DNA of 64,000 nt, taken from contig LNDS01000049.1 in NCBI GenBank assembly GCA_001464835.1, positions 62,001 through 126,000 of the forward strand. The letters run 5' to 3'. The notes beneath the pieces are model-generated. The model worked only from the letters and a program-made list of their open reading frames with translations. It was not told the origin of the DNA and searched no databases. The DNA comes from Rhizobiales bacterium Ga0077525. Lineage in GTDB: Bacteria > Pseudomonadota > Alphaproteobacteria > Rhizobiales > Xanthobacteraceae. Both the position numbers and the translations under genes were made by a program. Shown piece by piece: positions 25,365 through 32,487 of this stretch; position 1 is the first letter of the stretch; every line of letters begins with the position of its first letter.

Positions 25365-26954
25365 TCACTGCCGGTAAACCGTTGCCCGGTCGTACACCGA
25401 CTTTTGCCACGCGGCCGGATCGTAATCGACAAACGCCCGCAATAGGGCCGCGACCTTGGCCGCTGGCAGCTCATTGCTCACCAGCACGAAGAGCGAGCCT
25501 TTGACGCGGCCGCGATAAAGCGCGGCGGCGATGGCCGCTTCAGTTGTCAGCGCCGGCGCATCGACGATCATGCGCGCATTGTAAGGCAGCACCGCCACCA
25601 GTTCCGGCGCGCCGAGATAGAACAGCGCATCGCGGCCTTCCGCCGCGAACGCAGTGCGGATCGCCGCCAGCGCCGCCGCATCGGCGGCCGGTTGCAGCGT
25701 GCCGCTAGTGGCGTCAGCGCTCTGCCGTTGGGCGCTGATGACGCGGCCGGAAAACGACGCCAGCCCGTAAAGCGCCAGCGCGCCGAATAAAGCCAGGACC
25801 CCGTAGCGCAGGGCGCGCGCTGTCGACGGCCGCAGCGCCATCGCCAGCAAGCAGAGAAACAGTAGCATGCTCACTGGGCGGAAGTGCCGCTCGCTCAAGG
25901 GCACCGGGGCATTGCGCGCATACAGAACCAGCATCGCCCCGGTAAATCCGGCAAGCGTCAGCAACGCGAAGCGGCGCAAGCGCCGCTCGTTCTCCGGCGC
26001 GTTTCTGTCGAACGCAAACGCCGCCGCCAGCACGGCGGCAAGCGGCGCGAGACACAGTCCCACCATCGCCGCGTCGCCGGGCAACACGACGCGTCCGGGC
26101 GTTTGCCACAGCCACACCATCAAATCCTGAAACGACAGCGCCGCCGTCCACGGCGCGGCGAGCGCAAACAGCAGGCGCACCGCATCGAAGCCTTCGCCGC
26201 CGCCGCCAAAGTGCGTCACCGGCTTGGCCGCAAACCAGAAGGCGTAAACGAGCGCTGCCGCTGCCAATGCGCCAACAGCGCCGCCAACCATGCCCGGCGT
26301 GATGCGGCGCAATTGGTAAAGCGCCAGCGTGCCGGAAGCGGCCAAGGCCGCGCCGGTGATAATCAGGCCGTTCAGTTTGGCCATGAAGCCGCCGATAACC
26401 GCGACAAAGGCCAGAGCCGCCGCGAAGCCCGCCGTTGCCTGCGGAATGCGCCACGCCGCCAGCACGATCCACGGTGTTGCGCCCTGCAATAAAATCTCGC
26501 CGCCGCTATAGAGGCCATAGGCGCTGCTGGCATAGCGAAACGACGCGATCAGCGCCGCCGCCGCCAACGCCACGCCCGGCCCGAGGTCGAAGGTGCGGGC
26601 CACCGCGATCCAGCCGAGCAGCGCGGCGAGATTGCTCAAGGCCGCGACAGCCACGATCGCCGTGCCCAGCCGCAGCCCGCTCAGTGTCAGCACGCCGGGC
26701 GCAAGATATTGCCCGGGGCTCCACCAGCTCGCCACTGATACGATGTCGCGTGCAATGTCGGCCGGGTCGGGGCGCAGCGTCGCGTCGAACGGCGCGCGTT
26801 GCAGCAAGGCGTTCCAGCGCAACAGGCCGAAGGCCGGGTCGTAGGAGATCAGCGGCGGCGCGGCCAGGCTGATGGCAGTCATGACCGCGACGAGCGACAC
26901 CGCGAGCATCTGCGCGTGACGATAGGACAGCCGATCGCCGAATAAGCCGCCCAC
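25365..26954 (-). CDS. Polytopic membrane protein of unknown function
   Basis: About 529 aa with roughly 11-12 hydrophobic helices followed by a soluble C-terminal domain of about 130 residues (AADAAALAAIRTAFAAEGRDALFYLGAPELV onward). The first loop contains DPAFGLLRWNALLQRAPFD, reminiscent of GT-C glycosyltransferases where acidic residues follow helix 1, but I see no firm motif. Start uncertain: GTG at 26954 has a GGGGAT upstream; an in-frame TTG at 26996 and ATG at 26909 are alternatives. Convergent with mccB. Confidence 0.65.
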   Translation of the reverse strand: MGGLFGDRLSYRHAQMLAVSLVAVMTAISLAAPPLISYDPAFGLLRWNALLQRAPFDATLRPDPADIARDIVSVASWWSPGQYLAPGVLTLSGLRLGTAIVAVAALSNLAALLGWIAVARTFDLGPGVALAAAALIASFRYASSAYGLYSGGEILLQGATPWIVLAAWRIPQATAGFAAALAFVAVIGGFMAKLNGLIITGAALAASGTLALYQLRRITPGMVGGAVGALAAAALVYAFWFAAKPVTHFGGGGEGFDAVRLLFALAAPWTAALSFQDLMVWLWQTPGRVVLPGDAAMVGLCLAPLAAVLAAAFAFDRNAPENERRLRRFALLTLAGFTGAMLVLYARNAPVPLSERHFRPVSMLLFLCLLAMALRPSTARALRYGVLALFGALALYGLASFSGRVISAQRQSADATSGTLQPAADAAALAAIRTAFAAEGRDALFYLGAPELVAVLPYNARMIVDAPALTTEAAIAAALYRGRVKGSLFVLVSNELPAAKVAALLRAFVDYDPAAWQKSVYDRATVYRQ

Positions 26955-27122
26955 CGCGCATCCCCATTGCCGCTCCGGCACCGCACGCGGCGGCAAAAGC
27001 TAGCGGCTCTCCGGGGCTTTATCAAACGCGGCGAGTGGCGCGTCAGTGATGCGTCAACCGGCTTCCACCCGACGGGATGGCGCGCTACGGGTAATGCGCC
27101 TTGCAAACTGCGATATGACGTC

Positions 27123-27338
27123 ATGCCCTCCGCCCCGAAAAAACCGCCCGGCCACGATTGGGAAGTGTTCGTCGTCTATTTCGATGGCGAGGATGACAGC
27201 ATGCAGGTGTCCGGTTGCTGGACCCCGGAGGAGGCAATCGTGCAAGCGCGCGATGCGCTGAACGCGTATTGCAAAAGCGACGACGACAAGGACCAGTTCG
27301 AGATCGTCGCCGTCGTGCGTTCGGATGCGGCGATTTAG
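27123..27338 (+). CDS. Small hypothetical protein
   Basis: 71 aa, acidic, no signal peptide or membrane helix. Predicted alpha/beta: EVFVVYFDGEDD, then a helix (TPEEAIVQARDALNAYC), then FEIVAVVRSDAAI. Codon use and composition fit the neighbourhood. I do not recognise the family. It precedes an SDR gene on the same strand by 39 bases. Confidence 0.55.
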   Translation: MPSAPKKPPGHDWEVFVVYFDGEDDSMQVSGCWTPEEAIVQARDALNAYCKSDDDKDQFEIVAVVRSDAAI

Positions 27339-27377
27339 GTATCGTCTGGCAACTGGCGCTGGCCTATGCTGCGGCCC

Positions 27378-28070
27378 ATGACCCAGTCATCCGCCCTCAT
27401 CGTCGGCGCCGGCTCCGGCCTGTCGGCCTCGCTCGCCCGCACTTTCACCAAAGCGGGCATGAAGGTCGCGCTCGCCGCGCGCTCGGCGACGAAGCTCGCC
27501 GAATTTGCCGCGGCAACGGGGGCGCGCACCTATAATTGCGACGCCGCCCAACGCGACGAAGTCGAGGCTCTGTTCGCGCAGCTCGACAGCGAGGGTCATA
27601 CGCCCGATGTCGTCGTTTACAATCCGAGCTACCGCGTGCGCGGGCCGCTCATCGATCTCGATCCGGCCGAGGTCGAGAAGACGCTGCGCATTTCCGCCTT
27701 CGGCGGTTTCCTGGTGGCGCAGGCGGCGGTGCGGCGCATGCTGCCGCGCAATCATGGCGCGCTGCTGTTCACCGGCGCGTCGGCCAGCGTCAAGGGCTAT
27801 GCGCAGTCGGCGGCTTTCGCCATGGGCAAGTTCGCGCTGCGCGGCCTGGCGCAAAGCCTGGCGCGCGAGTTGGGCCCGCAAGGCATCCATGTCGCGCATT
27901 TTGTTATCGATGGCGGCATCAGGAGCGCGCGTAGGCCAGAGCCCGCCGACAAACCGGATTCGATGCTCGATCCCGAGGCGATCGCGCAATCCTATTTGCA
28001 GGTGCTGCAACAGCCGCGCAGCGCCTGGTCGCAGGAAATCGAATTGCGGCCATGGGTCGAGAAGTTCTAG
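27378..28070 (+). CDS. Short-chain dehydrogenase-like protein lacking the catalytic Tyr
   Basis: 230 aa, Rossmann fold. The cofactor motif is VGAGSGLSASLA at the N-terminus (the usual G-x3-G-x-G form) and the basic residue AARS suggests NADP(H). The catalytic Ser is present in TGASASVKG, but the Y-x3-K motif reads F-A-M-G-K: Phe replaces Tyr while Lys is kept. NNAG is also altered (VYNPSY). The protein therefore may bind nucleotide without normal dehydrogenase activity. ATG 27378 or 27366. It is followed after 43 bases by a binding-protein-like gene on the same strand. Confidence 0.85.
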   Translation: MTQSSALIVGAGSGLSASLARTFTKAGMKVALAARSATKLAEFAAATGARTYNCDAAQRDEVEALFAQLDSEGHTPDVVVYNPSYRVRGPLIDLDPAEVEKTLRISAFGGFLVAQAAVRRMLPRNHGALLFTGASASVKGYAQSAAFAMGKFALRGLAQSLARELGPQGIHVAHFVIDGGIRSARRPEPADKPDSMLDPEAIAQSYLQVLQQPRSAWSQEIELRPWVEKF

Positions 28071-28113
28071 GGCCGGCTTGGCTGCTCGCGTGTCTGCGTG
28101 CTAGACGGCGCCC

Positions 28114-28851
28114 ATGACACAGCCAATCGACCCCGCCGACATCAAGGACCTCGCGCCGACCGGCGTCTTGCGCGGCGGCGTCGTGCTGGCGCCGGCGGCG
28201 TCGGCCTTCTTTGCGGTTCAGGACGGTTCAGGCGCGCCCCGCGGCGTCACCGTCGATCTGCTGCGCGCCTTTGCCGAAACGCTCAAGCTGCCGCTCGAGA
28301 TGCAGCTGTTCTCCAATTCGGGCCAGGTGACCGACGCGGTCGCTTCCGGCGCCTGCGACATCGCTTTCATGCCGCGCGATGCGACCCGCGAGGGCAGGGT
28401 CGCGTTCGGCCCGGCCTATTACATGATTGCCTCGACCTATCTGGTGCCGGCCGGCTCGACCATTCAGTCGATCGAGGAGGTCAACCGCGAAGGCATTCGC
28501 ATCGTCGCCATCGCCAACACCACGACCGGGCGCAGCGCCGCCCGTACCGCGCCGCTCGCCACGGTTGAGGAAGTCGCCGGCGTCGATTTGATGACGGCGC
28601 GGGCGCAGAAAGGCGAGGGCGATGCCTTCGCGCTGTCGCATGACTCGTTTGTCGGGATGCTCCCGCAGGTGCCGGGCGCCCGCGTCCTGAGCGGTCAGTT
28701 TCAGCAGACCGGTATCGGCGTCGCCGTGCCGAAAGGCCGGCCGGGCGCCTTGCGCGCCGCCAGCCGACTTATGGAAGAAGCCAAGACGTCCGGCCTGGTG
28801 CGTCGCGCGCTCGACGCCGCCGGCTTCAAGGACGCGCCGGTCGCGCCTTAA
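28114..28851 (+). CDS. Solute-binding-protein-like (SBP family 3) protein without signal peptide
   Basis: 245 aa with the two-lobe SBP_bac_3 pattern: GVTVDLLRAFAETLKLPLEM, then ACDIAFMPRDATREGRVAFGPAYYM, and IGVAVPKGRPGAL near the end. Such proteins normally serve ABC amino-acid importers in the periplasm. Here the N-terminus (MTQPIDPADIKDLAPTG) is polar and an in-frame TAG lies 10-12 bases before the ATG, so no hidden signal peptide is possible on this frame. No permease or ATPase genes adjoin. A cytosolic ligand-binding role, or an enzyme of cyclohexadienyl dehydratase type, are alternatives. Confidence 0.8.
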   Translation: MTQPIDPADIKDLAPTGVLRGGVVLAPAASAFFAVQDGSGAPRGVTVDLLRAFAETLKLPLEMQLFSNSGQVTDAVASGACDIAFMPRDATREGRVAFGPAYYMIASTYLVPAGSTIQSIEEVNREGIRIVAIANTTTGRSAARTAPLATVEEVAGVDLMTARAQKGEGDAFALSHDSFVGMLPQVPGARVLSGQFQQTGIGVAVPKGRPGALRAASRLMEEAKTSGLVRRALDAAGFKDAPVAP

Positions 28852-28860
28852 ATGGGGCGC

Positions 28861-29061
28861 TTAACCGGTAACGCGGACCCACTCGGTGCGGGCCCACTCG
28901 GTCAAGTGCTGCCATTTCACGCCGACAACGTCCCAGTTCACCATGGGCCGCGTTGAAACGCTCGCCGTTTCCGCGGCTGTAGCGGCGTTATGCGAGTCGA
29001 TGAGATAAGCGCTGCTAATGGTGAGCAGTGCGCCGAGAATAATGCCGAGCAATAGCCGCAT
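28861..29061 (-). CDS. Small exported or membrane-anchored protein
   Basis: 66 aa: hydrophobic N-terminal segment (MRLLLGIILGALLTISSAYLID), then a polar stretch and a C-terminal Trp-rich part (VNWDVVGVKWQHLTEWARTEWVRV) that could form an amphipathic helix. GGGAG before ATG 29061. A perfect EcfG-type promoter lies 29 bases upstream, so expression in the general stress response is likely. Family not recognised. Convergent with the SBP-like gene. Confidence 0.7.
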   Translation of the reverse strand: MRLLLGIILGALLTISSAYLIDSHNAATAAETASVSTRPMVNWDVVGVKWQHLTEWARTEWVRVTG

Positions 29062-29089
29062 GATGAATATCTCCCGTGACCCGCAAAGG

Positions 29090-29114
29090 AACGCGCGGCG
29101 GTCGCCAGAGTTCC
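29090..29114 (-). promoter_or_regulatory. EcfG-type promoter of the 66-aa protein gene
   Basis: Minus strand GGAAC (29110-29114), 16 bases, CGTT (29090-29093), exact consensus, 29 bases before the ATG. Confidence 0.72.
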
Positions 29115-29301
29115 GCAGCGCGAGCCGGCATCTAGACAACGCCAGGCTGGGCGGGCCGGATGGGCTGTCTGGGGCCCGGCCCGGGGGTACCCGCAAAGGT
29201 TTCAAATTAACCATAAGCAGCTTAATAACATACTGAAAACATTATATTATCTGGCGAAAAAAGTTCGCGCCTTTTTTCCAATTAACTGCTATATTGCAGC
29301 C

Positions 29302-29970
29302 ATGGGTAATCAGTCGACGAAGACCGCCCGGCGGCCCGCCAAGGCTTCCCGGGGTGTCAAAAAATCCGCCAAAAATTCAAATGCGGACAAGAGCGCGCGC
29401 ACGTCGGTGAAAAAACCGGCGACGAAATCGTCGCGCCGTGTCGCCGCGACGACGACGCGCGGTGCGCGGCCGGCGACGGCTGCGTTCGTTGCCAAACCGG
29501 CGAACAAACAGGCTGCCAAGCCCGCGGTAAAGGCCGTCGCCAAACCGGCGGCCAAGCCCATAGCGGTCAAGCCGCAATCGAAGGCGGAATCGAAAGAGGC
29601 GGCCAAGACCCTATCGAAGACGGTGTCCAAGATCGCCGCGCAGATCGCCGCCAAGATGGCCTCCGGCAAGCAGACCGCGAAAGGCGATGCCAAGGTTGCC
29701 GCCGAGGAGACCGCCGCGCCGAAAATGATCCGCACCTACAGCCCGCCGGTGCAGCCGGCGGCGCCGGAACTGCCGGTTGTGCGGCATAAATATTCCGTCG
29801 GTGAGACGGTGTACTTCACGTCGCCGAATTTCGGCCGCGCCGCCGCCTCCGGCACCTATACGGTGATCAAGCTGCTGCCGTCGGAAAGCGACGACTACCA
29901 GTACCGCATCAAGAGTTCCGGCGAGGCCTTCGAGCGCGTCGCCAAGGAAAGCCAGCTCGACCGCGTTTAA
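29302..29970 (+). CDS. Histone H1-like Lys/Ala-rich protein with a C-terminal rhizobial domain
   Basis: 222 aa in two parts. Residues 1-140 are very rich in Lys, Ala, Ser and Thr (repeated AKPAxK blocks), like bacterial H1-type DNA-compacting proteins. Residues about 160-222 form a compact domain (KYSVGETVYFTSPNFG..GTYTVIKLLPSE..YQYRIKSSGEAFERVAKESQL) that I recall as a stand-alone protein in many rhizobia. The upstream region is AT-rich with a TATATT -10-like box near 29290. Nucleoid binding through the tail is inference. Confidence 0.7.
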   Translation: MGNQSTKTARRPAKASRGVKKSAKNSNADKSARTSVKKPATKSSRRVAATTTRGARPATAAFVAKPANKQAAKPAVKAVAKPAAKPIAVKPQSKAESKEAAKTLSKTVSKIAAQIAAKMASGKQTAKGDAKVAAEETAAPKMIRTYSPPVQPAAPELPVVRHKYSVGETVYFTSPNFGRAAASGTYTVIKLLPSESDDYQYRIKSSGEAFERVAKESQLDRV

Positions 29971-29972
29971 CC

Positions 29973-30018
29973 GCATGATCTCCGAAAAGTGGCGACCGGT
30001 TTTTCGGAAAGATCATGC
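29973..30018. repeat. Palindromic repeat, GCATGATC type
   Basis: GCATGATC (29973-29980) and GATCATGC (30011-30018) bound an inner imperfect pair TCCGAAAA and TTTTCGGAAA with ACCGG near the centre. This layout matches, from memory, a repeat scattered in rhizobial genomes. Its position right after the 29302 gene's stop suggests it also acts as a 3' hairpin. Confidence 0.7.
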
Positions 30019-30079
30019 GCAAATCAAAAGTGCGGCGCGCTGGCATTGCCGTCTTCGTTTTGCTTTTATGGCGATCAGG

Positions 30080-30109
30080 CGTTCTGAGACGTTCTGAGCC
30101 GTTCAGACG
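30080..30109. promoter_or_regulatory. Three in-phase 10-bp direct repeats before the GYD gene
   Basis: CGTTCTGAGA, CGTTCTGAGC and CGTTCAGACG follow one another without gaps, each one helical turn long, and end directly before the GAGGAGGGGG ribosome binding site (30111-30120). Arrays like this can be operators for a cooperatively binding regulator, or act in the mRNA leader. Confidence 0.5.
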
Positions 30110-30121
30110 CGAGGAGGGGGC

Positions 30122-30457
30122 ATGCCGGTCTACATCACGCAAGGACGCTACACCCGCGCCGCCATCAAGGGCATGCTGGTCCACCCGGAAGACCGCGCGT
30201 TGGAAGTGTCGCGCCTCTTGGGCAAGGTCGGCGGCCGGCTGATCGGCTATTACGTCACCTTCGGCGAATACGATTTCATGGTCATTGCCGAGGCGCCGGA
30301 CAATGCGCAAATGGCGGCAGCGCTTTTGGCGGCGGGCGCCGGCGGCGGCGTCTCCGATCTGCGCACCACGGTGGCGATGACCTCGATCGAGGGCAAAGGC
30401 GCCTTCGCGGTCGCCAGCGATCTGGCGCCGAGTTTCAAATCGGCCGGCGGCGCTTAA
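30122..30457 (+). CDS. GYD-domain protein
   Basis: 111 aa, ferredoxin-like alpha/beta domain of the GYD family, named for the motif seen here as FGEYDFMVIAEAPDN. Cytosolic, usually dimeric; function unknown though the fold resembles Dabb/ABM-type and small regulator domains. Very strong ribosome binding site (GAGGAGGGGG). Preceded by three 10-bp repeats. Same strand as a TctC-type binding-protein gene 91 bases downstream. Confidence 0.88.
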   Translation: MPVYITQGRYTRAAIKGMLVHPEDRALEVSRLLGKVGGRLIGYYVTFGEYDFMVIAEAPDNAQMAAALLAAGAGGGVSDLRTTVAMTSIEGKGAFAVASDLAPSFKSAGGA

Positions 30458-30548
30458 AGCCAACGGAATAAACCGCGCCGCCCGGCATTCACTTTACGGC
30501 TACAAAAATATCGCAAAGACAAAACCGAAAAACATCAGGGAGATTCTC

Positions 30549-31538
30549 ATGCAGATTTTCTTGCGCCTTCGTTCGATCGCTTTCGCTCTGCCGCTGGCTC
30601 TGGCTTTCGCCGCGCCGCTTTTCACCGCGCCGGCGCAGGCGCAAAATTATCCGAACCGCACCGTCAAGATGATCGTGCCGTTCGGCGCCGGCGGACCGGC
30701 CGATGTCTATGCCCGCGTGCTGGCGAAATATCTCTCGGACGAGACCAAGCAGTCCTTCGTCGTGGAAAACCGTCCCGGCGCCGGCGCGGTGATCGGCACC
30801 GACGCGGTCGCCAAGTCGGCGCCCGATGGCTACACGCTGCTGGTAATGTCGAACACGCACACCACCAATGAGTCGCTGCTGTCGAACAAGCCCTACGAAC
30901 TGATGCGGGACTTCGTGCCGGTGGCGCCGATCAATTATTCCGACCTCTTGATGGTCGTGCACCCCGACGTTGCCGCCAAGTCGGTCGGCGAATTCGTCGC
31001 CTTGGCGCAGAAGGACGCCGGCAAGCTGAACTATGCCTCGTCCGGCCCCGGCACGCCGTATCACATGGCCGGCGAACTCTACAAAGCGATGAGCAAGAGC
31101 GACATCGTCCACATTCCGCACAAGGCCTCCGGCGACATGCGCAACAGCGTATTGTCCGGCAATGTGCAGATGATGTTCGACGCCATCACCACGATGTCGG
31201 CGCTGGCCAAGGATGGCAAGGTGCGCGCGCTCGCCACCACCGGCGCCAAGCGCAATCCGCTGACGCCCGATTTGCCGACGGTGGCCGAGACGGTGCCCGG
31301 CTACGAGGCCACCATCTGGCTCGGCGTCATGGCGCCGAAGGACACGCCGAAAGACGTGGTCGCCGCGCTCAACGCCTCGATCGTCAAGGTCGTCAATCTG
31401 CCCGAGGTCAAGGACGCCTGGCTCAAGCAGGGCGCCGTTCCGCTGGTCATGACGCCGCCCGAATTCGACGCATACTTGCGCAAGGATATCGCCAGATGGG
31501 CCGACGTCGTGAAGGTGTCGGGTGCTAAAGTCCAATAG
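30549..31538 (+). CDS. Tripartite tricarboxylate transporter family (TctC/Bug) binding protein
   Basis: 329 aa. Signal peptide (about residues 1-31, cut after AQA). The Bug-family blocks are complete: YPNRTVKMIVPFGAGGPADVYARVLA, VVENRPGAGAVIGTDAVAKSAPDGYTLL, SSGPGTPYHMAGELYK and the late PEFDAYLRKDIARWADVVK. It captures a carboxylate in the periplasm. No tctA/tctB membrane genes are nearby, which is typical for these amplified orphan binding proteins. Preceded by GGGAG. The next gene begins 6 bases downstream. Confidence 0.9.
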   Translation: MQIFLRLRSIAFALPLALAFAAPLFTAPAQAQNYPNRTVKMIVPFGAGGPADVYARVLAKYLSDETKQSFVVENRPGAGAVIGTDAVAKSAPDGYTLLVMSNTHTTNESLLSNKPYELMRDFVPVAPINYSDLLMVVHPDVAAKSVGEFVALAQKDAGKLNYASSGPGTPYHMAGELYKAMSKSDIVHIPHKASGDMRNSVLSGNVQMMFDAITTMSALAKDGKVRALATTGAKRNPLTPDLPTVAETVPGYEATIWLGVMAPKDTPKDVVAALNASIVKVVNLPEVKDAWLKQGAVPLVMTPPEFDAYLRKDIARWADVVKVSGAKVQ

Positions 31539-31544
31539 GCTAGA

Positions 31545-32402
31545 ATGAACAATCTCGACGGCACATTGAACGGACTGATCAAGCTTTCGCTGGCGGCAGC
31601 CTTTGCCGCCGGCGTCGCTTTGTCGGTCTTTGTCGTCGTCAACCAGATGGCGCTCGACCGCGACGCGGCCGACCGCCGCTCTATCGTCCAGCGCGGCGCC
31701 GAACTGACCGCCGCCGCCACGACGCCGGGCTCGGCGCTGTCATGCCTCGATGCCGGGGCCGGCGATACGGTCGAGGCCGCTTGCGAGGCTCGCGTCTTCG
31801 CCGATGCGCGCTCAACCGCCGCCGCGGTCGCCTATGTCGGCGCGCGGCTGGCTTTGCTGACCGAGGCCGCCGACACGCAGCCTGCCGCGTTGAAAGCGCT
31901 GGCTGCCTCGCGCCGCGCCATCGAACTTGACCGCTACGGCATCGCCGCGCATGTGCTGAGCGCGCGCGACGGCTGCACGGCGGAGCGCTGCGCCGCCTTT
32001 GCCTGGCTCACCGACGCCGCCACGATAAAGGCCAACATGAAGGCGCAGGCCTTCGATCAATACGTCTCGCGCCACGCCGCGGCCTGGAACGCGCCGGCCC
32101 CGGCAGCCGAGCCGCCCGCCGCAGTGTCCGCGGCGCCGCCCGCCGCCGCGCCGGTCCAGTCGGCGGCCGTCGCCGCGCCGGAACAGGTCGCCCATCCGGT
32201 CTCGAGCAAATACACATTGCCCTCGGCCGCCTCCATTCCCGCCGTCAGCATCATGAATGCCGAGCCGCCGCTGCCGAAAGGCGCGGTCGAAGCGCAAGCC
32301 CAGGCTGCCCAGCCGAAAGCCGATGCCACCCCCGGCGACGACGTGCCGATGCCGCCAAAGCGTCCACAGGCTCCAGCAGCACAAGCGGCGCCGGTGCGCT
32401 AG
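31545..32402 (+). CDS. Membrane-anchored Ala/Pro-rich hypothetical protein
   Basis: 285 aa. A transmembrane helix near residues 13-33 with a short cytosolic N-terminus; then a helical domain (about 40-180) with two Cys pairs (SCLDAG..AACEARVF and DGCTAERCAAF); then an Ala/Pro-rich disordered tail of about 100 residues. Signal-anchor topology puts the domain in the periplasm. No known family recognised. It follows the TctC-like gene closely, but nothing in it suggests a transport role. A dispersed repeat follows its stop. Confidence 0.6.
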   Translation: MNNLDGTLNGLIKLSLAAAFAAGVALSVFVVVNQMALDRDAADRRSIVQRGAELTAAATTPGSALSCLDAGAGDTVEAACEARVFADARSTAAAVAYVGARLALLTEAADTQPAALKALAASRRAIELDRYGIAAHVLSARDGCTAERCAAFAWLTDAATIKANMKAQAFDQYVSRHAAAWNAPAPAAEPPAAVSAAPPAAAPVQSAAVAAPEQVAHPVSSKYTLPSAASIPAVSIMNAEPPLPKGAVEAQAQAAQPKADATPGDDVPMPPKRPQAPAAQAAPVR

Positions 32403-32413
32403 ACTTTCTTTTC

Positions 32414-32476
32414 ACCTCCCCCTGAAAGGGGGAGGTCGGCTGCCGGCGCTTTAGCGGCGGCAGGCGGGTGGGGGTC
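32414..32476. repeat. Dispersed repeat, family B (single copy)
   Basis: ACCTCCCCCT-gaa-AGGGGGAGGT (32414-32436), then a variable GC-rich hairpin (TGCCGGCGC...GCGGCGGCA), then GGGTGGGGGTC. The same three-part plan occurs twice more at 62702-62836. Confidence 0.75.
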
Positions 32477-32487
32477 CAAGGCGCCAT

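Noticed and set aside
23774..25474. 566-codon frame antisense to mccB
   Set aside because: Shadow of a well-supported carboxyltransferase gene.
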